Below are positions 51,025-61,550 of a stretch of DNA of 64,000 nt, piece after piece (within the stretch, counting starts at the first letter, position 1; each line of letters starts with the position of its first letter). The DNA comes from Isochrysis galbana (taxonomy: Eukaryota; Haptophyta; Isochrysidales; Isochrysidaceae). The stretch covers positions 2,708,144 to 2,772,143 of the forward strand of contig CM030933.1 in NCBI GenBank assembly GCA_018136815.1, given 5' to 3'. Made by a program: the position numbers and the translations under genes. A model generated the notes under the pieces. It saw nothing but the letters and a program-made list of their open reading frames with translations. It was not told where the DNA came from and searched no databases.

Positions 51025-52290
51025 TCGACACTCGTTAGGCTTCTCTTCGTCGTTCGGTATTTATCGTTATAATTCTCTGCTTTCTCTCGTTCTCGCGGTC
51101 AAAAGCTTCGCTTGGATGCATGGGATCTTGGGTTGTGGAGCGCTCTCTCTCTCTTTCTCTCGAAGAGAAGGGAAGTTTCCCCACCTTTATTCCTCTCAGG
51201 CGCCTCGCAAATAGGTTTAATTTGCTATCTCGCCACTGCCCGCCAACCACCCTCCCGCCATTGAGGTGGATCAGCCCGTCCAACCCGCCAATCCCCCAAA
51301 CACCATGCCTTCCGCCGCCTACCTTCCGTACCTTCCGGTTCCCTCAGTCCCATTCGTAACCTCCAATCCGTCAGCCTCCTTCCTCATTGCCCTCAGGCCC
51401 TATATGGGCCACTCCAATTCGTCAGGTGTAGAATCTCTCCCGGTGCGTCCCGCGCTGGACGTCTCAATGGGGGTGTCACGGATGGTTTTGCGTGGTGTGC
51501 ACCCTAGAACTTATATTGGGGTGCGGAGGGGGAGAGGGCCGCGTGAGTCGAGCCGTGATCTCTCCCCTTCTCTCCTTGTTCGCTTGTGTGAGTCTCCCAC
51601 GCAATCCCCCCGTGTGTGCGTTTGATTTGTGAGTGATAAGACCAAAAGCGTTCAATTATCCCCATCCCTGCTAACACCTTTCTTTCATTGTCACCTGGAG
51701 GTTACTTGACTCAACTTGACACTTCACATGTTGAAACACACACGTGGTCTGACTCCATTCACTCGATTTAGGGCAGGGTCGATAGATATCTCGTTGAAAT
51801 CACGATCCACGTCTCACACACAGCATGAGTGTATGTCCATACCAAAGAGCACCGACCGCGTAATAAAAGCAGAGAACAAGTTTCGTCACACGTCTATAAG
51901 GAGGAGACGAGGAAGGCTGCTTCCGCTCGCCCGGCGCTGCCCTCGCTCAGCCCAGCCACTATCCCTCCCGGTCAGGAGACGTCGGCGCGCCTCTCCGCCC
52001 GCCTCTGTGGACGCATCTCCTCCCGCCTATGGGACGTCTGCGCGCCTTCGTACGGTGGGGTGGGGTGCAACCACCTGCTTTGGTTTGGCTGAAGAGGAGC
52101 GAGGGCGCGGTGAAAGGGCGGGACTGGCTGCGATGTCCCCTTGTCTGCGGTCAAATCGCAAGTTTGTACTTTAACAAGGGGGTCCTTCAGATAGAACTTA
52201 TACCGTCCACATGGGGGGCATTTGCCAAAAAAACAACCAAACCTGAGGTTGCACCCTCTTCACTGATGGAGGCATCCTCTCGCGGGCATT
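51025..52290. other. Intergenic with ORF1-like remnant
   Basis: Bases 51266-51400 read MDQPVQPANPPNTMPSAAYL and FVTSNPSA, related to the frame at 46758. Otherwise no feature is recognised. Bases 51900-52150 are G/C-rich without a coherent frame. Confidence 0.3.
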
Positions 52291-52644
52291 TCTAGTACGT
52301 AAAGAATACATTGGAGTTGTTCAAGGATCGGCAGAAGAGTGCATCTGAATTGGTGACGTTTGTCAACCAGGTTGGAGCTACCCAAAAGCAGACAGCCCTT
52401 ATCATGGATGCCAAGCGAGGGTATGCTCATATTGTGGTTGAACTCCTCAATGCTGGTGCCATGATTGAAGCTATAAATAAGCTATGGATGATGATGGATA
52501 TACTCCTCTACTTCATGCCTGTAAGATGAATCACATAGAAGTGGCCGAAGTGCTCCTTGCGAATGGTGCTCACATCAGCAACAACATTCTTCACATGACC
52601 AACGATGACACAATGATCGATCTACTGACGCGTGCTGGGGCTTG
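52291..52644 (+). pseudogene. Ankyrin-repeat pseudogene fragment
   Basis: One frame reads VGATQKQTALIMDAKRGYAH then IVVELLNAGA. After a frame change near 52480 another reads DDDGYTPLLHACKMNHIEVA and EVLLANGA, ending IDLLTRAGA and a stop at 52644. TPLL.A....(H/G).(E/I)V.(E/V).LL..GA is the ankyrin consensus. The frameshift and missing N terminus indicate a dead fragment. Confidence 0.6.
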
Positions 52645-52733
52645 AAAGGACCTCCCCAAACTTGGGTGCATTTCGGTAGAACTGACACGAGTGTGATGGG
52701 AGAGATTTATTTTTTGGAGGGGGAGATGAGTGA

Positions 52734-52993
52734 TTTTCAATTGACCCCGCTCTCCATACTGCACGGTGTGATACATCTCAAACAAACAACAATCCACTTC
52801 CTCCCCCTCCTCTTGACGAGGAGGAGGAGCCGGAGGACACTCCCTTCTTCATCCAGCTAGCTCAGCTAGCTGAAGAAAAGAAGGATGTCAAAAGCGAGGA
52901 CGTGGCTACCTTCGTGAAGTACCTCCTATCCAAGCGGGAAGGCTTGGATGCCACCCGTTCTTCGGTGCTGCGTCGCCGCACTCTAGCAGCCTA
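52734..52993 (+). pseudogene. Coding-like terminal segment, unrecognised
   Basis: An open frame reads NNNPLPPPPLDEEEEPEDTP, FFIQLAQLAEEKKDVKSEDV, ATFVKYLLSKREGLDATRSS and ends RRRTLAA at a stop. It has clear amphipathic helical character but no ATG start nearby. It could be the last exon of the ankyrin gene or an element-encoded C terminus. Confidence 0.3.
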
Positions 52994-53824
52994 GGCTTCC
53001 TCCCTGAGGAAAAGCTTCTTTGTAGGTCTAACACTAACAACTAACAATCTCTTACAACCCAACAACATAACAACATACTAGCTAGGGCCGCTAGGAGCGC
53101 CTCGCCGCCCCACCGCCCTTCGTTCGCCGTTCGTCCCCAGTCCACGCACCCAAATGGAGTTTCCCGACCCAATCCAGAATTTCTATTCACCCGACTCCCG
53201 GCGGGGAGGAGTGCCCAAGCGCCGCGCTAGCCGCCGGTGCCGCTCGCGACGAAGTGGCTCAGAGCTCAGAGCTCAGAGCCCTCCGGCTACACTCGACTCG
53301 ACATGGCATCAGATGCTAGCAGAGGCGGAGGTTGAGGGCGCAGGCGACGCGGTGTCCCCGCGCAGGGTTCTATACTGCCTATCCGGGGGTTAACCGTGCC
53401 CGGGGAACGCAGGCGCGCGTCGCACAGCGCGACCTCTGGTGCTCTTTTGTGGTCGACGTCGATTTCGCACGAGCGCGAAAACGTTTTCGGGTCTGTGTGT
53501 TGCAATGTCGTCGAACGAAAATGTGCATATTTCTGATAAGATTCTGCCTAATATGCCCATTTTCAGTAGCATACCTTAAAGATCGCGTGTGATTGAACCT
53601 CAATCTTTTCACCCTTAGAACTTAGAAGTCAAAAGCCCTGTTTGACCGCCCTACTACTAGAATGGCATTTGTTGCAAGGAATACGCGAGTGCGATACACA
53701 CGTTGTGGAGATGCATCGCATGCTGCTGAAGAAGCACTACGCTGGCGCACAACGTACAATCGGGAGCCGATCGCGAGCTCTAATGCTAGTTCGTACGGTG
53801 AGGAGTCTTCCTTGGCGAATAGTG
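52994..53824. other. Intergenic
   Basis: No feature is recognised. The right part is the 3' flank of the U-box kinase gene. Confidence 0.3.
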
Positions 53825-55723
53825 CTAGTAGACAAAGACGTCCTCAAACCACTCTCCCTCTGACAAAGACGGTCTTGTGGTGAAGGGACTTGATTGGATT
53901 GTTTGAGAGGGATTGAAGTAGTTCCAGGACGTCATCGAACTGGGCGATGCGAGTTGGGCAATAGAAGTAATTTGATTTTGGTGAAAGGCGCTCGGTTGAG
54001 ACAATACGAGATGGCGATCGGCTGGAGCAAACGCCGTCGGCACATGATGATGCGAAACCGTCGCCCAAGCGTGCGGCACGGGAGATACGGACACCGTCGG
54101 AGCGAATATGGTCGGAAATTCAGAGACGGTAGCAACTGGTGATGCTGCCCTGGCCTCGGCCCACGTAGCAGTGGCTTGCACGGCACGAGAAGCCTCGGCA
54201 ACATGTAGCATGGGCAAGCTGGTGCGCATGCTGAGCGTGGGGTCAACATGCCCGGCAGCCCCAAACCAGCCCTGAGTTCCAGGTGACCTGGAGATGGCAT
54301 GTGTAGCTGCTTCATGTGCTCGACGAGAGTGTTGGTGTGTTTGACGCTCGGCAACCGCATGGCCATTGTTCCTTGCAACAGATGCGGACGGAGCTCTGTG
54401 CATAGTGCTTGGAGGCGTTGCGACATTGTTGACGGATATGTTCCGAGCCATCGATGGGGCCGGTGACGGAGGTGGTGGCCGAGCCGACTCAGAAGTGCGC
54501 GCCGATGCGCGAGACGATGGAGATATTTGTGCCGACGACGTGAGACGGACTGGCTCTGAACGGCGCACAAGGGTCGAGCGGGGCGCGACATTTGCGTAGA
54601 GAGCGTTTGCTGTCGAGTCATGAACCGGAGGGTGGCGAGCTGATGGGGCGGTGGGTCCGGCGCCATCGTTCAGAGGTACCATCTGATCACGTAACATGGC
54701 AAGCTGCCCCGCAATAGATGCAAAAGTGGGACGGTTTGAGGCGGTGTGAGCCCACGTACGCTCAAGCAGCGCCCAAAGTGCATCCGGGCAATGTTCCGGC
54801 CGCGTAAGCCGCATGCCAGCTAGTATTTGTTCTCCAACCTCTCGATTTGATTCGATCAGGGCGAACGGATGCTCGCCGCCCGAGAGTAGTTCCCATGCGG
54901 TCACACCGAACGCCCATACATCGCTTTTTTCCGAGAAGCGACGGCTTCGCAGCGCCTCGGGTGGCATCCAGCGAAATGGAAGGCTCTCGTTCGGCATGGC
55001 GTATACGTGCGAGTGGTACGACCGCTCTGTTGCAAGGCCAAAATCTGCAACTTTCACGCGCGTGGCCCATGGATCGCGCGCGTCAAAATCGAAGACTAGA
55101 ACATTGCGTAGAGCCAGATCGCGATGAACAATGCCAGATCCGGTGAGTGCGACCATGGCCTCGCAGACCTGCTGCAGCATGACAACTTTGTGAGCCAGGG
55201 TGACCTCATGCTCATGCGTCTCAAGGAAGCTGTCGAGTGACCCGTTCTGGGCGAGCTCAGTAATCAGCAGTTGCTCTCCATCCTCGCCCTCACAGAGTCC
55301 GAGATAGCGAACGAGACCGGGCTGACGGCCTAATCGCACGAGTGTTGCAGCTTCGACCTCGCAAGTATGGCCTGGTTGGCGAGGACGCAGAATTGCGACG
55401 GGCTGCGAATGACCTTGGAGATGGCCCCGATGAACAATCTTGGTGGCACCACTCGAGATCTGGTCGCCAATAGTGACCGAAGACCTTGAGACTAGCTTGA
55501 AGTTGGCCGCGAGCCACTCCTCGATCGAGTTGCGCAGTGCGTGGTTTGGCGTGATGGACAGGTCGCTGAGACACTCTCTCGTGAGCGGACTTGTCTCGTG
55601 CGTTCGGAGCCAGCGCTCTATGGCAATTCGCTCGTAGCTATGCCCATCGGAAAGGCTAACAGGGTCGCGCATGATCGCCTTGAGGATCGGGCAGAGGAAG
55701 GACGGCGGAGCAGAGGAGTCCAT
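53825..55723 (-). CDS. U-box E3 ligase fused to an atypical protein kinase
   Basis: This is a single exon of 632 residues. Residues 6-75 form a U-box (PPSFLCPILKAIMRDPVSLS, then DGHSYERIAIERWL and TPNHALRNSIEEWL), the E2-binding fold of ubiquitin ligases. A tyrosine-kinase-like domain spans about 85-345: catalytic loop IVHRDLALRNVLVFD (200-207 HRDLALRN), metal motif VADFGLA, LPFRWMPPEAL, and SDVWAFGVTAWELLSGGEHP. The usual beta-3 lysine is replaced: PVAILRPR has Leu112 where VA(I/V)K is expected. The glycine loop (ISSGATKIVHRG) is also degenerate. The catalytic Asp and DFG remain, so it could be a weak or atypical kinase or a pseudokinase. The C-terminal 280 residues are Ser/Pro/Ala-rich. U-box plus kinase fusions are known in plants (RLCK IX) in the reverse domain order, kinase first. 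Confidence 0.85.
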   Translation of the reverse strand: MDSSAPPSFLCPILKAIMRDPVSLSDGHSYERIAIERWLRTHETSPLTRECLSDLSITPNHALRNSIEEWLAANFKLVSRSSVTIGDQISSGATKIVHRGHLQGHSQPVAILRPRQPGHTCEVEAATLVRLGRQPGLVRYLGLCEGEDGEQLLITELAQNGSLDSFLETHEHEVTLAHKVVMLQQVCEAMVALTGSGIVHRDLALRNVLVFDFDARDPWATRVKVADFGLATERSYHSHVYAMPNESLPFRWMPPEALRSRRFSEKSDVWAFGVTAWELLSGGEHPFALIESNREVGEQILAGMRLTRPEHCPDALWALLERTWAHTASNRPTFASIAGQLAMLRDQMVPLNDGAGPTAPSARHPPVHDSTANALYANVAPRSTLVRRSEPVRLTSSAQISPSSRASARTSESARPPPPSPAPSMARNISVNNVATPPSTMHRAPSASVARNNGHAVAERQTHQHSRRAHEAATHAISRSPGTQGWFGAAGHVDPTLSMRTSLPMLHVAEASRAVQATATWAEARAASPVATVSEFPTIFAPTVSVSPVPHAWATVSHHHVPTAFAPADRHLVLSQPSAFHQNQITSIAQLASPSSMTSWNYFNPSQTIQSSPFTTRPSLSEGEWFEDVFVY

Positions 55724-56305
<582 letters not shown>

Positions 56306-56322
56306 CCCATAGTCCGACTATA

Positions 56323-57171
56323 AAATAAACCTTTTAATACTCTCACCGCACACGCGGCCGTGGACCCTCAACTTTCTACTCACGTAGGAAACTTTCTACA
56401 NNNNNNNNNNNNNNNNNNNNNNNNNNNNNNNNNNNNNNNNNNNNNNNNNNNNNNNNNNNNNNNNNNNNNNNNNNNNNNNNNNNNNNNNNNNNNNNNNNNN
56501 CCCCCACTTCCCCGGCCCTTCTCCCCCCGCCATAAGGCGACTCCCCCCGTGCACTACTAGGGGGATAGGGGTGAAGGGCTTAGATATGGTCCGGTGGCCC
56601 GCGGCCCCCCCCGGTGATCATTCCCCCCCTTCCTCCTGTGTCTCCGAGTGGGCGGCGGTCTCAGCCCCGACTTATCCTGTAAACAGGTGCGGGACTTACC
56701 TATTTTTCGGTGAGCGGAGCTCTCGCTCCGCCCACCCCCTTCTCCGCACTCTCTCTCCCCTCTCCTGCGGCACGCGCGATGGCGCGCCTGCGGCAGGCCT
56801 GCAGCTGCCCCTGGCGACCCCTGGAGGCTCATGGAGGCCAGCTCTGGGGGCAGAGGAGGCTGGGACTGGGCCCTGGCCTCCCCTGCCTCTCCCTCGCTGG
56901 CGCTCCTGGGCCTCTGGGGCCCCCAATCTGCACCTGTCTGCCTGTCGACCAGGGGGGGAGGGGGGTTGGAGCGATGGGCTGGTCACGAGGGGCCAGGATG
57001 GGCGAATGGGGCGAGCCTGTGGGGAAGGGAGCGGGTCAGTAGGGCAGTGGCCCCCTGGCAAGCCATCAGGCGTGCCAGGCGGATGGGTGGTTCCTCCCCC
57101 ATGGCAGGGGAGGAGTGGAGAGAGGGGGGGGCTCGTGCCCCCCCATGGGTCAACCAAGTATAAACTTAGTT
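56323..57171 (-). mobile_element. Family F retroposon, full-length copy with assembly gap
   Basis: In minus orientation the element runs from the palindrome AACTAAGTTTATACTTGGTT (57171-57152), five bases before an ATG at 57146, to the 3' end ATTAAAAGGTTTATTT. Exact 17-base duplications CCCATAGTCCGACTATA lie at 56306-56322 and 57172-57188. Bases 56401-56500 are N, so the true length may differ from 849. The body matches copies at 14441-15191 and 50436-51024. Confidence 0.88.
56401..56500. other. Assembly gap (100 N)
   Basis: Exactly 100 undetermined bases inside the F copy, between TTTCTACA and CCCCCACTTCCCC. In the other copies these flanks are nearly adjacent, so the real gap is probably only a few bases of a C run. 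Confidence 0.95.
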
Positions 57172-57188
57172 CCCATAGTCCGACTATA

Positions 57189-57969
57189 GTCCATAGTCTT
57201 AGACTTAGTCTACAATCTCACAATCTCATCAAGAAACCCGAAACCCCAGCATTAAGAAAGCTTATCATGAATTTGGCCGCCGACCCGGTAAGAAACTAGG
57301 CTCGACCCCCAGCGGCGGCGGCCCGCCATGACGAAGCGCCTGTTAGCCACCCGCCACCCGCCCGCCATTGTATAGCGATCGGAACGTGCCGACCCACAAA
57401 CCACAAACAACAAACAACAAACATAGGCAACGGTTGGCAACCAGAACCAGATTCAGGCCTGCTTGTCTCCCTTCCCACCGCCTAGATGCTAGGATGCTAG
57501 CCCATCTGCTCGCGAAAGGTGAATGAATGTGGAATAGGGCGCAGGCTCTATTCATGAGGACAAGCCTCAAAGGGGTGCGAGAGAGGGGGTAATGGAGTGT
57601 AGGCAAGGCATTAGCAGTAGCAGGAGGCGGTAGCGGTAGGCAACCTAGTTGGGCTGGCAGTCCGTAAGCTTACGGTGGTTTTGAGCTTACACTTCAAGAG
57701 TTTTTTTTACACGCGACACGCGGCGGACGCGCGGACGTTGCTGTGTCCCAACCCTGAAGCGCCAACCTCGAAGAACTGTGCGCCGATTGGGCCGAGCTGA
57801 GCCGCTGGCCCCCCCTCTACTTACTCTTCTTTACACCCACTGCCACTGCTCACTCGCAAGTTGCAAGAGCGACGGCCCACTCCAAGAACGGTAGAAATTA
57901 AAGCAGCGGGATCATTCATAGTGAGTTGTAGATAGGATAGTTAAAGTAAGTCCTTGTGGTGCGGGGCCG
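57189..57969. other. Intergenic with solo left end of the 8 bp-TSD element
   Basis: Bases 57646-57700 read CCTAGTTGGGCTGGCAGTCC, GTAAGCTTACGGTGGTTTTG, matching the left 55 bases of the element at 14360. No right end was found. No gene is visible elsewhere. Confidence 0.5.
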
Positions 57970-60003
57970 ATGGGGGACGCGTCGTCCTCGGGGGGTGCGG
58001 CCCCCGCAGCCGCTGATGGCGTGGGGAGCAAGCGTGTCTCGTTGGGTCGTACCGAGTACCACCGTCAGCGTGAATGGCCCGCACTGCTCCACCGCCCTCC
58101 CAAGGACCATTTCGGTCAGCTCCAATGCTCTCTTCTACTCCACGCTATGATCAGCCATATCCATGCGGAGCAGTGGAGAGAAGCATCGGCCACTCTCGCG
58201 GTCCTCATGCGCGAGACAGCGCACATGGTGGCGGCAATCGGACAGATTGGGAGCCTTCTTCTACGCAGAGCTCACAACACCGAGCAGCTTGTCCTCTTCC
58301 TCCGCAGGATGGCGAGGTTTGATGTATACCACCGGAGGGTGCTGCTGGTCGAGCTCGCGATAGAGGAGTGCCGGCGTGGACGGGAGTACGAGGCGTGCCA
58401 GAGTCTACGGGCGCAGCTGCGCGTCTCCGGCACGTCCCGGGCGATCGATGCTGCTAGGCGAAAGCGCGCCGACTTGGTCCGGTCCAAGCGTGATGGCTTG
58501 TTGCACACAGTGCCAAGGCAAGAGCTCGATTACGCTGTCACGCCGCGGGAGCGCATGCACGACGGCCTGCTCAACGGCTTCATAGGATTGGTGCATCATC
58601 ATCGCATCTTAGCGAACATCATCTCTCCTCACGGGTCCATGCTGGACTCGAGCACGATGGCCCACTTTGCGCCGCCCGAAGGAGGTTGGATGCCCTTTGA
58701 GCTACCGGTAGGATCGCGCTCAGCAGTCCGGACAAGCATCGCAGCACGCCCTCATCTTGGGGGAAGCCAAGCGGGCGCCGGAGGAGTTGGCAAGGACGGC
58801 GGGGGCGATGACAAGGATGGTGGGGCTGGTGGCGAGGACGGCGGGGGCGAAGGCCCACCTCCAGACCAGCGAGAACTTCAGGGCGCCTTGACTCATCTTG
58901 ACGCAGCGAGAGAGTCTGTACCTGACAGTACCTTGTTTGCTGCATGCCATGCGCAGCTCCTCTCATATTGCGGCGACCTGACAAAAGCCTTCGAGAGGCT
59001 GCGGGCGTGCGCGCAAGCAGGAATGCCTAGCTCATGCGCCGAGGAGCTTTGCTTACTCTGGCTGCAGAGGCACCGCCCGCAAGAGAATGGTGCCATCCGA
59101 GCGGCAGCCATCCGCTTATTACAAATAGATCCCGCGGCCGAAGCCGCCCTGCCAATTCTGGAGGAAATGGTAGAGGACGTACCGAATCCCGGAGGGGACC
59201 AGCGCTCTAGCTCGGATCTGTCGGCTCCCTCGAGTCGAGAGGTTCACCGCGCGCACGAGGCGGTGGGTGGGCGACCGACTTGGGCACCGCCCTTTGCTCT
59301 GCAGGGTGGCGAGGAGATGTCCTCGCCACGATGGGCGCACCTTTTGTGGCTCACTGCGAGCCTCGTCGAGATTCGTGCGCATGAGCCACGCGCCTGGCGG
59401 CTGCTACATAAGGTGCTGCGCAGAAGTGATGCCGTATCAGACGACTTGCGTCAATGGTGGCAGGGCTGCACAGACTGGTGGCCCGACTTCCCTTTACAGG
59501 TCTGGCAGACGTCTTATGGGGAAGATGTGCCACCTGTGGCATTTCAACGCGCATTGTGTGCACGCGCAATTGTTGAAGGGCTCCGAAAGGCGCCTGCTTG
59601 TGCGCTGGTTGCTCAATCGATGGAGGCGCTCTTCCAACCCTTGCTCGAATTGTCCTCCTTGCCTACCTCCAGCAGCAGTGATATCCCTCGGTATGGTCCA
59701 TCTAGACCACAGAGCGACGGCTGGCAGTACGAGGCCGAGGCGGGGGCCGGGCCCGGAATCCGTCAGAATGGCCAAGCGATGCTCCGACAAGCTCGGAAAA
59801 GGCGAGCTGATCACGCTGGCCCTGCGCGACGCCCCCCAGCTAAGCGGAAACCCTTCAACTCTAGGAATAGCATTGAGGAGGCAGACAATGACAATCCAGA
59901 GGGCTGCGGTCAAGAGACGGGATGTGCGGGCTTCCCAGAGCCAAATTTGAGCCAGGCAAGTCAAGAGATGAGTAGTCAGCAGTCCTTCACTGCATGGATC
60001 TAA
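57970..60003 (+). CDS. TAF1A-like subunit of the Pol I factor SL1
   Basis: This is a single exon of 677 residues. The N-terminal half is helical and repeat-like (LLLHAMISHIHAEQWREASA and TLAVLMRE, comparable with LQQALLKHQWQQAAEYMYS of human TAF1A). It continues through FLRRMARFDVYHRRVLLVEL and LLNGFIGLVHHHRILANI. A Gly/Asp-rich low-complexity insert lies near 265-300. The C-terminal third contains QWWQGCTDWWPDFPLQVWQT and ARAIVEGLRKAPACALV. This parallels WNSRKNWWPGFHFSYFW and EKAFVAGLLLGKGC in TAF1A, the best-conserved block. The tail is basic and then disordered (KRRADHAGPARRPPAKRK). TAF1A helps position SL1/TIF-IB at rRNA promoters. The assignment rests mainly on the WWP.F block. Confidence 0.65.
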   Translation: MGDASSSGGAAPAAADGVGSKRVSLGRTEYHRQREWPALLHRPPKDHFGQLQCSLLLHAMISHIHAEQWREASATLAVLMRETAHMVAAIGQIGSLLLRRAHNTEQLVLFLRRMARFDVYHRRVLLVELAIEECRRGREYEACQSLRAQLRVSGTSRAIDAARRKRADLVRSKRDGLLHTVPRQELDYAVTPRERMHDGLLNGFIGLVHHHRILANIISPHGSMLDSSTMAHFAPPEGGWMPFELPVGSRSAVRTSIAARPHLGGSQAGAGGVGKDGGGDDKDGGAGGEDGGGEGPPPDQRELQGALTHLDAARESVPDSTLFAACHAQLLSYCGDLTKAFERLRACAQAGMPSSCAEELCLLWLQRHRPQENGAIRAAAIRLLQIDPAAEAALPILEEMVEDVPNPGGDQRSSSDLSAPSSREVHRAHEAVGGRPTWAPPFALQGGEEMSSPRWAHLLWLTASLVEIRAHEPRAWRLLHKVLRRSDAVSDDLRQWWQGCTDWWPDFPLQVWQTSYGEDVPPVAFQRALCARAIVEGLRKAPACALVAQSMEALFQPLLELSSLPTSSSSDIPRYGPSRPQSDGWQYEAEAGAGPGIRQNGQAMLRQARKRRADHAGPARRPPAKRKPFNSRNSIEEADNDNPEGCGQETGCAGFPEPNLSQASQEMSSQQSFTAWI

Positions 60004-61550
60004 CGACAAACGGGAATCGAGTCGGCGCCTTGCATGACTTCGTGGCCTCCTTGTGATTGGGATTCGCATCGCGCACGGTATCTCACGAGGAGAAATAGGG
60101 TTGGAGTCCTCGGATCGCCTTGTCGCTCGTGGAGTGCTCCTACCGTCGTTGTCGTTAGGCTTAGATGGCTCTCTGCAATTGCGCACTGCCCGGACGCCTT
60201 TCACTCGCGATCGTGCTTTGCTCGACGGCATTATATCCCAACTGCCCACTGCCAGGAATGGGCAATACGGGGGCGTGTGGGCCGAAGGCGGAAGGGCGGC
60301 CCTTTTGACGGAACGCGACTTTGGTTGTTTTTTTGACAAATGCCCCCGTGAAGTGGGTATATAAACCTCTACAGACAAGGCACCCCCGGGCCTCCCACCT
60401 CCGACCGACCCTATTTTTTGCCCGCGCCCACCCACGTACGCTTTGCAAGGACACTTGCAACTGCCTAACAGCGCGTGCGGCTACCATGCGTACCACTACC
60501 AGACGGCCGGGACGTGCCGACGTGCCATCCAAGGCACACGACACACGAGCTATTGCGCAATCGGAGTGCCCTCCCAGGGCGGCGCCAACGCCGCACAAAG
60601 GAGGGAGCGCCAGTCGGCGCCCTGTTGGGAAGGGACTGCGGCAATGCGGAGCATAGAGCCTACGAGCTACGAGTGTGGCATCTACGAGCCAGAGCGTGCC
60701 GATCGAAGGCCACTTTCAAATGCACATGCGCAGCACATCAAAGCCGTTGTGCCATGCTCTGGGTGCACTTGGTTGGGGTCATTGCCCTCACCTAAGGGGC
60801 GCTGGACCTCGAACGAATCGTCCTCGTGAGCAGCATTCGCATGAGCGGAGTGAATCCATTTTCCTGCGGCGACGTGCGCGTGGTGCGTGGGATATGGGGG
60901 GTAAGACTTGATTTGCAGCTTGTTGCAAGAAGTGTTCGCGGCAGACCGGCTGGTAGGCACGCAGATGCACATGTCTTTGAGTGAAGAGACGCGAGTGGGG
61001 AATGGCCACTTACCACTTACCGGCACCAAGTGATTGAGTGCAAGCTCAGGGATCTCAATCTGTGTGCATGGGCGACCCCATACTTTGAACCAGGCCCAAC
61101 CAAGGCAGTGCGCACCTGGGCCGTACCCTTGAAACCGAACAAAAAGGAATGAAGGGGGGAAGGGAAGGAGATGGAGCGAACAGAATTGAGGGCGGTGTCA
61201 GTAGTGAGGTAGAGCGCACCTAGCCCGTAGTAGTAGTAGGTGTTTTAGCCTAGAATCGCTCTGCAGATTTTTTTTTGCTGCATGCGCACGTACGCATGTG
61301 AAACGGTCGCCCACGCTGTTTGGCGAGTGGCCAAGGCGCACACCGCACCCGCTGACAAGCAATTGCTGACTGCGAGAATGTTAAAGGTTTTTTTTCACAT
61401 ATGAACGTGCGTGATGCGGCAAACGCGCGACTGGGATGTTGACTTAAGCTGATAGCTATTGCTATATGAGGTGCTGATACCATCGTTGCCCACCCTCCCC
61501 GCGCGCGCTCCACCACCCCCTTTCCCGATCTGACCTAGATCTGAACGATG
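60004..61550. other. Intergenic
   Basis: No gene or repeat was identified over about 1.5 kb. Several short G/C-rich open frames have no coherent protein composition. Bases 61145-61170 (AAAGGAATGAAGGGGGGAAGG) resemble 14305-14330 at the LINE 3' region. Confidence 0.3.

Noticed and set aside
60034-60829. Overlapping plus-strand ORFs between TAF1A-like and GT31-like genes
   Set aside because: Composition is random for GC-rich DNA, with no splice-supported model and no recognisable motif.
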